Below are positions 8,831 to 17,661 of a stretch of 64,000 bases of DNA, in pieces. Made by a program: the position numbers and the translations under genes. The notes beneath the pieces were generated by a model. It was not told the DNA's origin and did no database searches. It saw only the letters and a program-made list of their open reading frames with translations. Each line of letters starts with the position of its first letter. Positions within the stretch are counted from its first letter, which is position 1. The DNA is from Bacteroidota bacterium. Its GTDB lineage: Bacteria > Bacteroidota > Bacteroidia > B-17B0 > Aurantibacillaceae. The DNA is taken from positions 1 to 64,000 of the forward strand of contig JABDCR010000003.1 in assembly GCA_013288015.1 (NCBI GenBank), in the 5' to 3' direction.

Positions 8831-10051
8831 ATGCATAAGGCGAAAAATAAATTTCTTTTATTGGGGCTATTTTGTTTTGTTAGTTTTTTCTATTCGTATG
8901 GGCAAACTCCTGCTACTGACCCGACATGGATATTGCAAGATGGTACACATAGCACTACAGATTTAAGTGATGAATTTAGTGGTTCTTCTGTAAACACAAC
9001 AAAATGGCACGTTTTTGATTGCACCACAGATCCCTACTGTTCATGGGGTCAAGCCACGGGCATGAACCCTTCTTATACTACCGAATCAGGTGGGTATTTG
9101 AATTTTAAAGTAGACGGCAATATTTGCCCTACGTGTAACTGCCCCCAAAACTGTACTGGTGTTAATCAATATAATACCGGAGGAGTGCAATCCCAATCAA
9201 CAAGTTACTCTTATGGTTATTTAGAAATGTATGCACAATTGCCAGGTTTTGTTGACGGTAGTGGAGTTGCCCATGCCGATAAATTTTGGCCGGCATTTTG
9301 GACTTCTTATGATACATATGATAGTGGTACCTGTAATAATCCTAATAGTGATCATTGCGACACTTACCATAATGAAATAGATATGATGGATCAATGCTGT
9401 AATTATTACAGTGATGCAAAGTCTACAGGAACTGGGGTTAATATATGGACTGGAGGTTGTAATGGAGCCGCCTATCCTAATGGTCACTGTACTACTAATG
9501 TACTACTTCCTTCTAATTGGATGCTTTACCAACACACTAATATTTTGTGTTATAATAATCAAACTAGCACAACAAACTATCATAAATATGCCGTAGAATG
9601 GAATGCGGGCAAAGTTGTTTTTTACTTTGATGATATGTCGGTTAGTGAACTTTATAATAGTGCAATTAGTATGGTATCAATGTTTTTAGTAATAGATCTT
9701 CAATTATCTAGTAGTGTTAATTTTTATTCTGGCTTTCCTTTTTCTTCATCTGCAAATTCATCTATGAGTTTAGATTATTTGAGATATTATAAATTGAATT
9801 TAGATTGCAGTACAAACACTACAATTAGTAACAGCACTGATTTTACTAATTATTTTAATATTGTTACACCAACTTCTCCCGGCCCTCCCGCTGTAAAATC
9901 AAATATTACAATTGGTACAGGTTCAAGTTCAATTTCGTTAGGAAGTACGGATACAAAAATATTTAGAGCGGTAAACAGCATAACAGTTTTGGGCGATTTT
10001 ACGGTACCATCAGGTGCCACATTAGCATTACTACCAACTGCTTGCAATTAA
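8831..10051 (+). CDS. Secreted GH16-like glycoside hydrolase protein
   Basis: A signal peptide ends at about residue 25 (FYSYGQ). The GH16 (laminarinase/agarase-type) jelly roll spans about 40-320. The catalytic strand reads NEIDMMD with E182, D184 and D187; family members normally have Glu at the last position, so the acid/base residue is changed to Asp and activity is uncertain. The protein is rich in Cys (several CC and CxxC pairs). The last about 60 residues form a Bacteroidota beta domain (SITVLGDFTVPSGATLAL); no YPNP sorting motif is seen. It starts the cargo region and is followed 22 bp later by an S74/T9SS gene, probably in one transcript. Confidence 0.82.
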   Translation: MHKAKNKFLLLGLFCFVSFFYSYGQTPATDPTWILQDGTHSTTDLSDEFSGSSVNTTKWHVFDCTTDPYCSWGQATGMNPSYTTESGGYLNFKVDGNICPTCNCPQNCTGVNQYNTGGVQSQSTSYSYGYLEMYAQLPGFVDGSGVAHADKFWPAFWTSYDTYDSGTCNNPNSDHCDTYHNEIDMMDQCCNYYSDAKSTGTGVNIWTGGCNGAAYPNGHCTTNVLLPSNWMLYQHTNILCYNNQTSTTNYHKYAVEWNAGKVVFYFDDMSVSELYNSAISMVSMFLVIDLQLSSSVNFYSGFPFSSSANSSMSLDYLRYYKLNLDCSTNTTISNSTDFTNYFNIVTPTSPGPPAVKSNITIGTGSSSISLGSTDTKIFRAVNSITVLGDFTVPSGATLALLPTACN

Positions 10052-10073
10052 AAAACTTAAAAACAATATAAAA

Positions 10074-11309
10074 ATGAAAGCAACTAATTTATTTGACATG
10101 AACACAAGAATTACAAAAGGCTTATTATTAGCTTTAATTTTTACATCCTTTACATCTTTTGCGCAATTAAAGGTGTTTCAAAATGGTAACGTTTCAATTG
10201 GTGGAACATCTGCGCTACCTTGGCCATTTGAATTACAAGTTGCTGGCAACTCTGTATTCTCGGCAACCCAAAGTTCTATTACTTCAGCTGGAATGATTAG
10301 AGGATTAAATGCATATTCTACAGCTACTACGCCCGATTTTACTTGGTACGGAAATGACCAAACTGGGTTGTTTCACCCTACATCAGCAATCATTGGCTTT
10401 AGTATAAATGGTAGTGAGGGCATGCGTTTAACTTCTAACGCTTTATTATTAGGTTTAACAACCGATCCTGGAAATGTTAAGTTAGATATTGCTGCGCCAT
10501 CAGGAAATCAGGCAATTTATTCGACTACTAATTTCAGCACTGATTATAATTATCATCAGATAAATAATACGAATAGAGGCTTAACTAAAGCATTGGTGGT
10601 ACAATTAAGTGGCACAGATGAATTTATTGTTTGGGGTAATGGTAATGTTTGGTGTAATGGCTCTTATAGCAGTAGTGATAAAAGTTTAAAAGAAAATATT
10701 GATACTTTGAGAGGGGCATTAGCTAAAATAAAACTTCTTCAAGGAGTAACTTATAATTTTAAAACTTCAAGAACTGGGATGGATGTCCCTAAAAAAGAAA
10801 TTGGCTTAATAGCACAAGATGCGGAAAAAATAATACCGGAAGCTGTTGCAACAAATGATAAAGGATTAAAAGGTATAGCTTATGGTAATTTAGTAGCATT
10901 GGTTATTGAAGCTGTAAAAGAACAACAAAAACAACTTGATAGTTTAAAACAAGCTCTTGCTGCTTGCTGTAACAGTCGTTCAGGTAACCGTAACACAGGA
11001 AGTATTGAACAGACAATAGGTATAAACCAACAGGTTGCAAGTACAAATGGTGCAATTTTATACCAAAACACACCTAACCCTTTTAGTCAAACTACTATTG
11101 TAAAATGTTTTGTACCCGATGCAAGTAAAACGGCAAGCCTTTTGGTTTTTGATATGAATGGTAGTTTAAAGAAAACATTTAGTATTAACGAGAAAGGAAC
11201 TGTTAACACTACTATAAATGCCAGCCAATTAGTGCCCGGTATGTATTATTATACTTTGTTAATTGACGGGCAAGAGATTGATACTAAAAAAATGATTTTA
11301 ACTGAGTAA
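10074..11309 (+). CDS. S74 chaperone (tail-fibre-type) protein with T9SS sorting domain
   Basis: An exported surface protein. After the signal peptide (ITKGLLLALIFTSFTSFAQ; start at 10074 or the ATG at 10098) comes a beta-rich region (about 35-195), then a peptidase S74 intramolecular chaperone domain (about 198-300; SSDKSLKENID, then EIGLIAQDAEKIIPE and a coiled segment). S74 domains trimerise the preceding beta structure and often self-cleave. The C-terminal 85 residues (YQNTPNPFSQTT to the end) are a T9SS sorting domain. It is probably co-transcribed with the GH16 gene. Phage tail fibres use the same domain, but the T9SS tail argues for a cell-surface adhesin. Confidence 0.85.
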   Translation: MKATNLFDMNTRITKGLLLALIFTSFTSFAQLKVFQNGNVSIGGTSALPWPFELQVAGNSVFSATQSSITSAGMIRGLNAYSTATTPDFTWYGNDQTGLFHPTSAIIGFSINGSEGMRLTSNALLLGLTTDPGNVKLDIAAPSGNQAIYSTTNFSTDYNYHQINNTNRGLTKALVVQLSGTDEFIVWGNGNVWCNGSYSSSDKSLKENIDTLRGALAKIKLLQGVTYNFKTSRTGMDVPKKEIGLIAQDAEKIIPEAVATNDKGLKGIAYGNLVALVIEAVKEQQKQLDSLKQALAACCNSRSGNRNTGSIEQTIGINQQVASTNGAILYQNTPNPFSQTTIVKCFVPDASKTASLLVFDMNGSLKKTFSINEKGTVNTTINASQLVPGMYYYTLLIDGQEIDTKKMILTE

Positions 11310-11479
11310 ATATTTTGTTTCTTATCTATTTGGGAGTGTAAATAATCTTAAAATCAGAAAGTGCCTAAATATTCTTAACTTTTAGAAAATCGTAATTCTT
11401 TTCAAAAACCCTATAAAAGTTAAATCCGGTTTTCTCTCCATAAGTTTTCTCAATATTTACTACCTTTATTGGAATAAAT

Positions 11480-13396
11480 ATGAGAAAACTATTTTTTACT
11501 CTCCTTATTTCATTTGCTCATTATTTTTGGGCTCAATCGTCTTTTCCATCTCTTTTTGAAAATGAAAAAAAAACTTTTTCATCCTCTCAAAATGCTTCCA
11601 GTTGTGCTATAAGTGATAATTACGATGTAAAATACTATCGGTGCTATTGGAATACAAACCCGGCCATAAACTTTATTTCAGGTAACATTACTACTTATTT
11701 TATGCCTCAATCGCCTATAGATAGTTTACAAATGGATGCCTCTATCTCTTTAACCATTGATAGTGTTTTGTATCATAACTCAAAAATTGTTTTTGCTCAA
11801 CTAACCGGTGATGTACTTCAAATATATTTTCCTAGTACCATTAATGTACTAGATTCCATTACGGTTTTTTATCATGGCATTCCATCATCATCAGGTTTCG
11901 GTTCATTTATGCAAAAAACACATGGCCCAAATCATGACCCGGTTATATGGACTTTATCAGAGCCATATGGGGCAAGAGATTGGTGGCCATGCAAAATGAC
12001 ACTAACAGATAAAGCAGATTCAATTGATACCTATATTACAATTCCACCGGGTAATAAGGCTGCCAGTAACGGTTTATTAAAAGAAATCATTCCTCAAGGC
12101 GTGAACTTTACTTATCATTGGAAGCATAGGCATCCTATTGCAACCTATTTAATTGCACAAGCCGTAACTAATTACACATCTTATACTGATACAGCTCAAT
12201 TGAGAAGCGGAAAAATGCCTGTATTGTATTATGTATATCCTGAAGATACTGCTGATTCAAGAACTTCAGATAAGCAATTAGTTAAAGTAATTCATTATTA
12301 TGATAGCTTGTTTATCCCCTACTCTTTTGCTGATGAAAAATATGGTCACGCCGAATTTGGCTGGGGTGGCGGCATGGAACATCAAACCATGAGTTTTGTA
12401 GGTGGTTTTTCTATTGAATTGTTGGCACATGAGTTAGCCCATCAGTGGTTTGGTGACAGAATTACCTGTGGCACATGGCGTGATATATGGCTAAACGAAG
12501 GTTTTGCAGTTTATTGCACAGCTCTTAGTTTAAGTCAGCTATATGGACAAACATATTATACTTATTGGAGAATTTCAACTAGCAGCAATATAACATCTAT
12601 ACCAAATGGGTCTGTATATATAGATGATACAACAAGTGTAGCCCGAGTATTTGATAATAGACTTACTTATAACAAAGGAGCTTATTTATTACATATGTTA
12701 CATTGTATGCTTGGCGATAGTTTGTTTTTTCAAGGCCTTAGAAATTATTTAAACGACCCTTCGCTTGCATTCTCGTTTGCTAAAACAAGTATGTTACAAC
12801 AACATTTAGAAAATGTATCCGGCCTGGCACTTACCAAATTTTTTCAAGAATGGTATAATGGCCAAGGTTACCCATCTTATTTAGTTTTATACAATCAAGA
12901 TACAAATAACCAATTAAAATTAACCATCAATCAAACTACATCTGACAACTCGGTTCCTTTTTTCGAAATGCCTGTACCTATAGAGTTTAAAGGACAAGGA
13001 AAGGATACTATTATTATTTTTAACAACACATCATCAGGGCAGGTTTTTAATGTGAATTTAAATTTTAGAGCAGATAGTATTAATTTTGATCCTGATTATC
13101 ATATTCTATCTACAAATAATAAAGTAATGGACGAATATGCCTATTTAAGAAGCTTTCAATCGCTTGTGATTTATCCTAATCCGGCTAACGATGTAGTAAA
13201 TGTTGAAATAAATAATTTTGCCAATTTCCCTAGAAGTGTAGAACTATATAATGTTTTAGGCGAAAAATTATTAGAGTTTGTTCCTATCCAACACGAATTT
13301 TCTGTTCCTCTAATCAATCTTGCCAGTGGAACATATTATCTGAAAATCATTTCCGATGATAAGGTTTATACTCAAAAAATTATAAAAGACAAGTAA
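11480..13396 (+). CDS. Secreted M1 family metallo-aminopeptidase with T9SS sorting domain
   Basis: A zinc aminopeptidase with a signal peptide (MRKLFFTLLISFAHYFWAQ), an N-terminal beta domain and a gluzincin domain. HELAH gives H317, E318 and H321, with the third ligand E340 in WLNEGFA. The substrate-binding GAMEN motif reads GGMEHQT (M299, E300), so Asn is replaced by His. The C-terminal about 80 residues (VIYPNPANDVVN to the end) are a T9SS sorting domain, so it works outside the cell on peptides. At 638 aa it lacks the large helical C-terminal domain of classic PepN. It is part of the element's cargo, on its own transcript. Confidence 0.9.
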   Translation: MRKLFFTLLISFAHYFWAQSSFPSLFENEKKTFSSSQNASSCAISDNYDVKYYRCYWNTNPAINFISGNITTYFMPQSPIDSLQMDASISLTIDSVLYHNSKIVFAQLTGDVLQIYFPSTINVLDSITVFYHGIPSSSGFGSFMQKTHGPNHDPVIWTLSEPYGARDWWPCKMTLTDKADSIDTYITIPPGNKAASNGLLKEIIPQGVNFTYHWKHRHPIATYLIAQAVTNYTSYTDTAQLRSGKMPVLYYVYPEDTADSRTSDKQLVKVIHYYDSLFIPYSFADEKYGHAEFGWGGGMEHQTMSFVGGFSIELLAHELAHQWFGDRITCGTWRDIWLNEGFAVYCTALSLSQLYGQTYYTYWRISTSSNITSIPNGSVYIDDTTSVARVFDNRLTYNKGAYLLHMLHCMLGDSLFFQGLRNYLNDPSLAFSFAKTSMLQQHLENVSGLALTKFFQEWYNGQGYPSYLVLYNQDTNNQLKLTINQTTSDNSVPFFEMPVPIEFKGQGKDTIIIFNNTSSGQVFNVNLNFRADSINFDPDYHILSTNNKVMDEYAYLRSFQSLVIYPNPANDVVNVEINNFANFPRSVELYNVLGEKLLEFVPIQHEFSVPLINLASGTYYLKIISDDKVYTQKIIKDK

Positions 13397-13527
13397 GTTT
13401 TACTATCATGATAAATGCGAATGGTTGATTTTACAAAATCTTTTACCCAATTAGATATTTATCATCTTTAAAATAATTAAAAGAATCAGGAAAACATCTA
13501 TTAGTTTCACTACAACCTAAAACTTGG

Positions 13528-15591
13528 TTACCTATCGTCTTTGTTATTTATACTTACCCCTTCGTATCTAATAATTTCTAAATCATCAAAATAAACAGGT
13601 TCTTTTTCAGGATTATAAAGGTATATTGTCAATTCCATATTAACTAATTCAGATGATATAAAAAGTTTTTTACAAATCCTTTCCCATCCGTTGGAATCAG
13701 TTTCAATAACTTTATATTCATTATTATAGTAGTCCTTTGCCGAAGCAATTAATCCTCCTTTTGCTTTATTGCCTGCCTTTCTCCAAACACAAATAGAAAA
13801 ACTTTCCCCATATTTTAAATCTTTACACCGAATTGTCATTCCATATTGCTTAGCTGCATCTAACTTGCAAGAATATTTTCCTGAATGCGCATATTCATCA
13901 CTTTGTGTTACTCCAAATTCAAACAAGGTGTTTTCAGCTTCATTAATAAAATATTGCTTATCTTTTGTTACAGATTCTGCGTTACAAGTAAACTTATCTT
14001 TTATTTTATTTTGATGTGCATTAAAATTAGCCACATTGGTTTTTAGCTGAAAAATCAATACATTATTATAACGCCCGATTAAATTTTTGCAATAATATTG
14101 TAGATAAGGTTTTTTATATAACTCCCCAATGCCATTTATAACTAAATATTTTGCTCCTTTATTTATTGAAGCTTGAATGCCTATACTATCGTGATTATAA
14201 GGTGTTGGAGTACCTTTGTTAAAATGAGCATCTATATATTCCGTCCACCCTTTTTGGTTCATTAAATATAAAGAAGCGTGACTGCCATCGGGAATAGATA
14301 TAATTGTATCGTTGGGAGTTAAACCTATTTGTCTTAAATAAGGTGTAATAGAATATAAGTCTTTGTTCTGTGGATAATCATTCATCCAACTATTATATCG
14401 CTCGTTCATTTTTGCTTGTGCATAATAAATATTAAAAAGTAAAAAAAACAAGAAAACTATTTTAGAAATAAGGGAATTAAAAAATTTGAAATAGTGTCTT
14501 TTTAATACGTCAAATGCGCTAATAATAATAAGCACAGGTAAAATGTACATTTCAATGGTGTAATAATCATGGTCTGAAAATGTCCAAAATTGAAAAAGGA
14601 TGTATACAATGGCTTCAATAAAAATAAAAAGTATGCCAAAAAGCAGAAATTTATTGTTCTTTTTAAAAGAGAAAATAACGAATATAAAACTGCATATTAT
14701 AAATAATAAAACCGATTTATGAAAATATTGGTCTAACCACGCATCTTTAATATGCGTTGCGATTTCTTTTATTTCTTCTTTAGTTAAATCCCAAATTGGA
14801 AATATAGTAGTTGAAAAATAAGAACAGTCGTGTTTGTGGTTATAATAATTTGCGTATTTTAACCAGAGCCCAATTACAATAAATATTAATAGAATGGGGG
14901 TAATAAAACGAACAGGTTGTTTAAATAATTTTGTATTTTCTTTAAATTCATTGAGATTAAACAATTCTAACAAGCATATACAGGTTATAGCTATAAGACT
15001 AAACAATGCTGTTACTTTAAATGCTGCCGCAAGAAAAAAACAAACTATAGATATGTAAAACCACTTTGGGATACTTTCAAAAAGAAATCTAATAAAAAAA
15101 TACCAAGCTATTATTGAAAAGGCTAGGGCAGATGAATTTGTAAGAAAATTATTTCCATAAAAAACGAGTACAGGCGATGTAAAAAATAAAAGTGTGATAG
15201 AAATTGCCCAAAAGGTATCTTTCAAAACATACTGTAAAAGCCTGTATAGAAAAAACAGTCCGGTAAAAAATATGAGTGTATTAAAAATCCTGTATATATA
15301 ATCATGATGCCCAAATATTTTATATAAACAAGCTACTGAATAATATAAAATAGGAATCTCACTTGTGCAGCATTTTCCAGTAGTGCCGCCATCAGAAGTA
15401 AGGTTATTTGTTTCAGGATGAAAAAAGTGCATCCCATCCTGATAATAATTTAAGGCGATTGAAGCGCAATCTGATTGCCTCCATTTATGGATAGATTGAG
15501 GTTTTTTAAAGACTATTTCTTGATATTTATAAAAAAAAGAAATAATTATAAGGAGTATAACAAATAGAAACGAAGGAAAAGTTTTTTTCAT
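13528..15591 (-). CDS. PMT/ArnT-like membrane glycosyltransferase with C-terminal beta domain
   Basis: A polytopic membrane protein of 687 aa. The first loop has HKWRQSDCASIALNYYQDG and the conserved acidic region of GT-C enzymes that use polyprenyl-linked sugars. About ten helices run to residue about 400; a periplasmic segment follows, ending in a jelly-roll-like domain (about 555-675; GWERICKKLFIS, then PVYFDDLEIIRYE) that resembles carbohydrate-binding modules. Likely transfers sugar to a lipid or protein in the envelope. It is the only minus-strand gene in the element's cargo, and so must have its own promoter. Substrate unknown. Confidence 0.7.
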   Translation of the reverse strand: MKKTFPSFLFVILLIIISFFYKYQEIVFKKPQSIHKWRQSDCASIALNYYQDGMHFFHPETNNLTSDGGTTGKCCTSEIPILYYSVACLYKIFGHHDYIYRIFNTLIFFTGLFFLYRLLQYVLKDTFWAISITLLFFTSPVLVFYGNNFLTNSSALAFSIIAWYFFIRFLFESIPKWFYISIVCFFLAAAFKVTALFSLIAITCICLLELFNLNEFKENTKLFKQPVRFITPILLIFIVIGLWLKYANYYNHKHDCSYFSTTIFPIWDLTKEEIKEIATHIKDAWLDQYFHKSVLLFIICSFIFVIFSFKKNNKFLLFGILFIFIEAIVYILFQFWTFSDHDYYTIEMYILPVLIIISAFDVLKRHYFKFFNSLISKIVFLFFLLFNIYYAQAKMNERYNSWMNDYPQNKDLYSITPYLRQIGLTPNDTIISIPDGSHASLYLMNQKGWTEYIDAHFNKGTPTPYNHDSIGIQASINKGAKYLVINGIGELYKKPYLQYYCKNLIGRYNNVLIFQLKTNVANFNAHQNKIKDKFTCNAESVTKDKQYFINEAENTLFEFGVTQSDEYAHSGKYSCKLDAAKQYGMTIRCKDLKYGESFSICVWRKAGNKAKGGLIASAKDYYNNEYKVIETDSNGWERICKKLFISSELVNMELTIYLYNPEKEPVYFDDLEIIRYEGVSINNKDDR

Positions 15592-15885
15592 TATAGTTTA
15601 ACAAACTGATAGGATTGTAAATTAAATTGCACCATTTAGATGCCTATTCCAAGGCTTTTAGTTTCAATTTGTTTTCAAATATAATAGAAATTTGTTATAT
15701 AAATGGGGCTTTAGTGTTAAAGGCTGTATTCCATTTCTAATAAAGAACGTTTTCTTGTCTAGTATTGCTTTTGTATATAATAGAGATTGTTCTTGATTAT
15801 TATTTAATTGCAAAAACAATTTTTCGATTTACTATTTTCATCATAATATTATACCTTAATTATAATACATACCAAACTAATTGGA

Positions 15886-17271
15886 ATGAGTTTAATAAAA
15901 AATAAAATAAAAAACGACTTAGAATTTCAAGCGGATTATGAAAACTTCCTGTATTCATCATTATTAGATAATGAAAAGGATGTTTTAAACAAAATACTTG
16001 CGCTATTACAGGCCTCTTTTAAGGAAGTGTTTGTAGAGGGTTTGGATTTGTTTACGGAAATGAATGATTCCATAGAGGTAGATGTTTTAAAGATGCCTCA
16101 ATCTAAAATTATGCAAAGGGCGCAGACTATTAACATTGAGAGTGATTCAGAACGTTATGCTCTAGTAGTTGAGTTTTCTAAGTTAACTTTTAAAATAAAC
16201 TACATAATGGTTGAGTTTTTTATTCAGAAAAAAGAAATAAAGATGGCTATCATTATAAATGATTCGTTATTAAACACTATCGAAAAAATGGAATCCCGGT
16301 TTTTAGAGGATTTATCGCCGTACTACCAGTCCTACTTAAAAAAAACAAGCGAGCAGAAAGAAAAATTAGCTTTGATGCTAAATCAAAATACAAATTCAAA
16401 CAGCATGTATACTATAAACACCGGAGATATTTTTCAGAACTTAAAATATGAATGGAAAAGATATGATAGAAATTTCATACAAGAACTTGAAATGACTATA
16501 CATAACCTTTTGATGGAAAACGATATTGTTACGGCGCATTACCGTAAAGGAGAAAACGAAAATTATATTATTAATTATCGGGATATAAGGTATCCTAGGG
16601 CTCAGAAAGAAGCGGAAAATGAAAATAATTTTCCTATACCTGATTTCTTTTTAAGGTTCTACGAAACAGATAGTGATTACCCAAGCATTGTTAGTTATAA
16701 TGAAAATTGTATTGTACCTAAAGACGACGATAGTTTTGTTAAGTTTTTTGCACTAAAGCTTTCTCTAACCGATGAAATGGAAATAAAAAACTTTCTTGAA
16801 TATCAGTTAGAGGAAAATTTTAATAAAAATAAAAACGAGTACAAAGAATTTTTAGAACTCATACTGATAAAATATAAGGAGTTTTTAGTCAATGGTAAAA
16901 CGGATGTAATTACCAATAAATACATTATGGAAAAATTGAGCGACACACAAAACGAAGAAATTAAGAACGTCCAAAAAGAAAAAAGCAACAGCCTCTCTCC
17001 TATAAAATGGACAAACAGCACCAACAAAAATGATTTTGTAAAGATTATTTATGCCTTACATGGAGCTAAACTGATAAATAACGGCGAAGGGGAAATAACA
17101 AAAATTGTTGAGCAGGCGGCTACTGCTTTTGGTGTTGAACTTAGTAAAAGTTGGCAATCAAACTTTTCTAAAAGCAAGAACGACCAAAATGCAGATTATG
17201 ACCAGACCTCCGTTTTTGATAAGATGAAAACAGCATACCAAGATTACCTAAATAAGAATAGAAAAAACTAA
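15886..17271 (+). CDS. RteC-like protein with long unknown N-terminal region
   Basis: 461 aa. The last about 95 residues (SPIKWTNSTNKNDFVKIIYA, then YQDYLNKNRK) match the C-terminal pattern of RteC proteins, which control excision and transfer of Bacteroides conjugative transposons. The N-terminal about 350 residues are alpha-helical, Lys/Glu/Asn rich and not recognised; no enzymatic motif is seen. In elements of this kind RteC lies near excision and replication genes, as here (excisionase-like HTH 75 bp downstream). It probably regulates the element's excision module. Confidence 0.65.
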   Translation: MSLIKNKIKNDLEFQADYENFLYSSLLDNEKDVLNKILALLQASFKEVFVEGLDLFTEMNDSIEVDVLKMPQSKIMQRAQTINIESDSERYALVVEFSKLTFKINYIMVEFFIQKKEIKMAIIINDSLLNTIEKMESRFLEDLSPYYQSYLKKTSEQKEKLALMLNQNTNSNSMYTINTGDIFQNLKYEWKRYDRNFIQELEMTIHNLLMENDIVTAHYRKGENENYIINYRDIRYPRAQKEAENENNFPIPDFFLRFYETDSDYPSIVSYNENCIVPKDDDSFVKFFALKLSLTDEMEIKNFLEYQLEENFNKNKNEYKEFLELILIKYKEFLVNGKTDVITNKYIMEKLSDTQNEEIKNVQKEKSNSLSPIKWTNSTNKNDFVKIIYALHGAKLINNGEGEITKIVEQAATAFGVELSKSWQSNFSKSKNDQNADYDQTSVFDKMKTAYQDYLNKNRKN

Positions 17272-17346
17272 TACAAGTTGTATCCAAGTTTGATTTAAAC
17301 CCCTTTTTTCCTACGTTTTTTTGTGGCTGAATATAAAACAAGCCAC

Positions 17347-17661
17347 ATGACAAAAGTAATAGTAACCACCCAAGACGAATTAGAAAACCTAATTCAAAAC
17401 TCCGTCCGCAAAGCCTTAAATGAGCAATCCGATAAACCGGAAACGACCAAGACCGAGTTTTTAAATTTAAAAGAAGCCGCCAAATATTTAAACTTGGCTA
17501 ATCAAACCATTTACGGTTTAACTTCTAAAAATGAAATCCCTTTTTTAAAAAGGGGTAAAAAACTTTATTTCAAAAAATCCGAGTTGGAAAACTGGATTAA
17601 CGAAGGTAAACGTAAGTCTGTTGCGGAAATTAAAAAAGAGATAGAAGGAGGTAAACCATGA
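17347..17661 (+). CDS. Excisionase-like helix-turn-helix protein
   Basis: A 104-aa DNA-binding protein with a coiled N-terminal part (about 1-40) and a MerR-type HTH_17 domain (about 40-95; FLNLKEAAKYLNLANQTIYG, then LKRGKKLYFKKSELENWI). Such proteins act as excisionases or activators in Bacteroidota elements. I choose the ATG at 17347 over the GTG at 17323. Its stop overlaps the start of the primase-helicase gene (ATGA), so translation is probably coupled. Confidence 0.85.
   Translation: MTKVIVTTQDELENLIQNSVRKALNEQSDKPETTKTEFLNLKEAAKYLNLANQTIYGLTSKNEIPFLKRGKKLYFKKSELENWINEGKRKSVAEIKKEIEGGKP

Noticed and set aside
9221-9596. ORFs on other frames within the GH16 gene
   Set aside because: They overlap a well-supported coding region fully, have no recognisable domain and show the amino-acid bias of frame shadows.
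10074-11309. Prophage tail-fibre gene as sign of a prophage
   Set aside because: The S74 protein has a secretion signal and a T9SS sorting tail, and no other phage structural gene is present.
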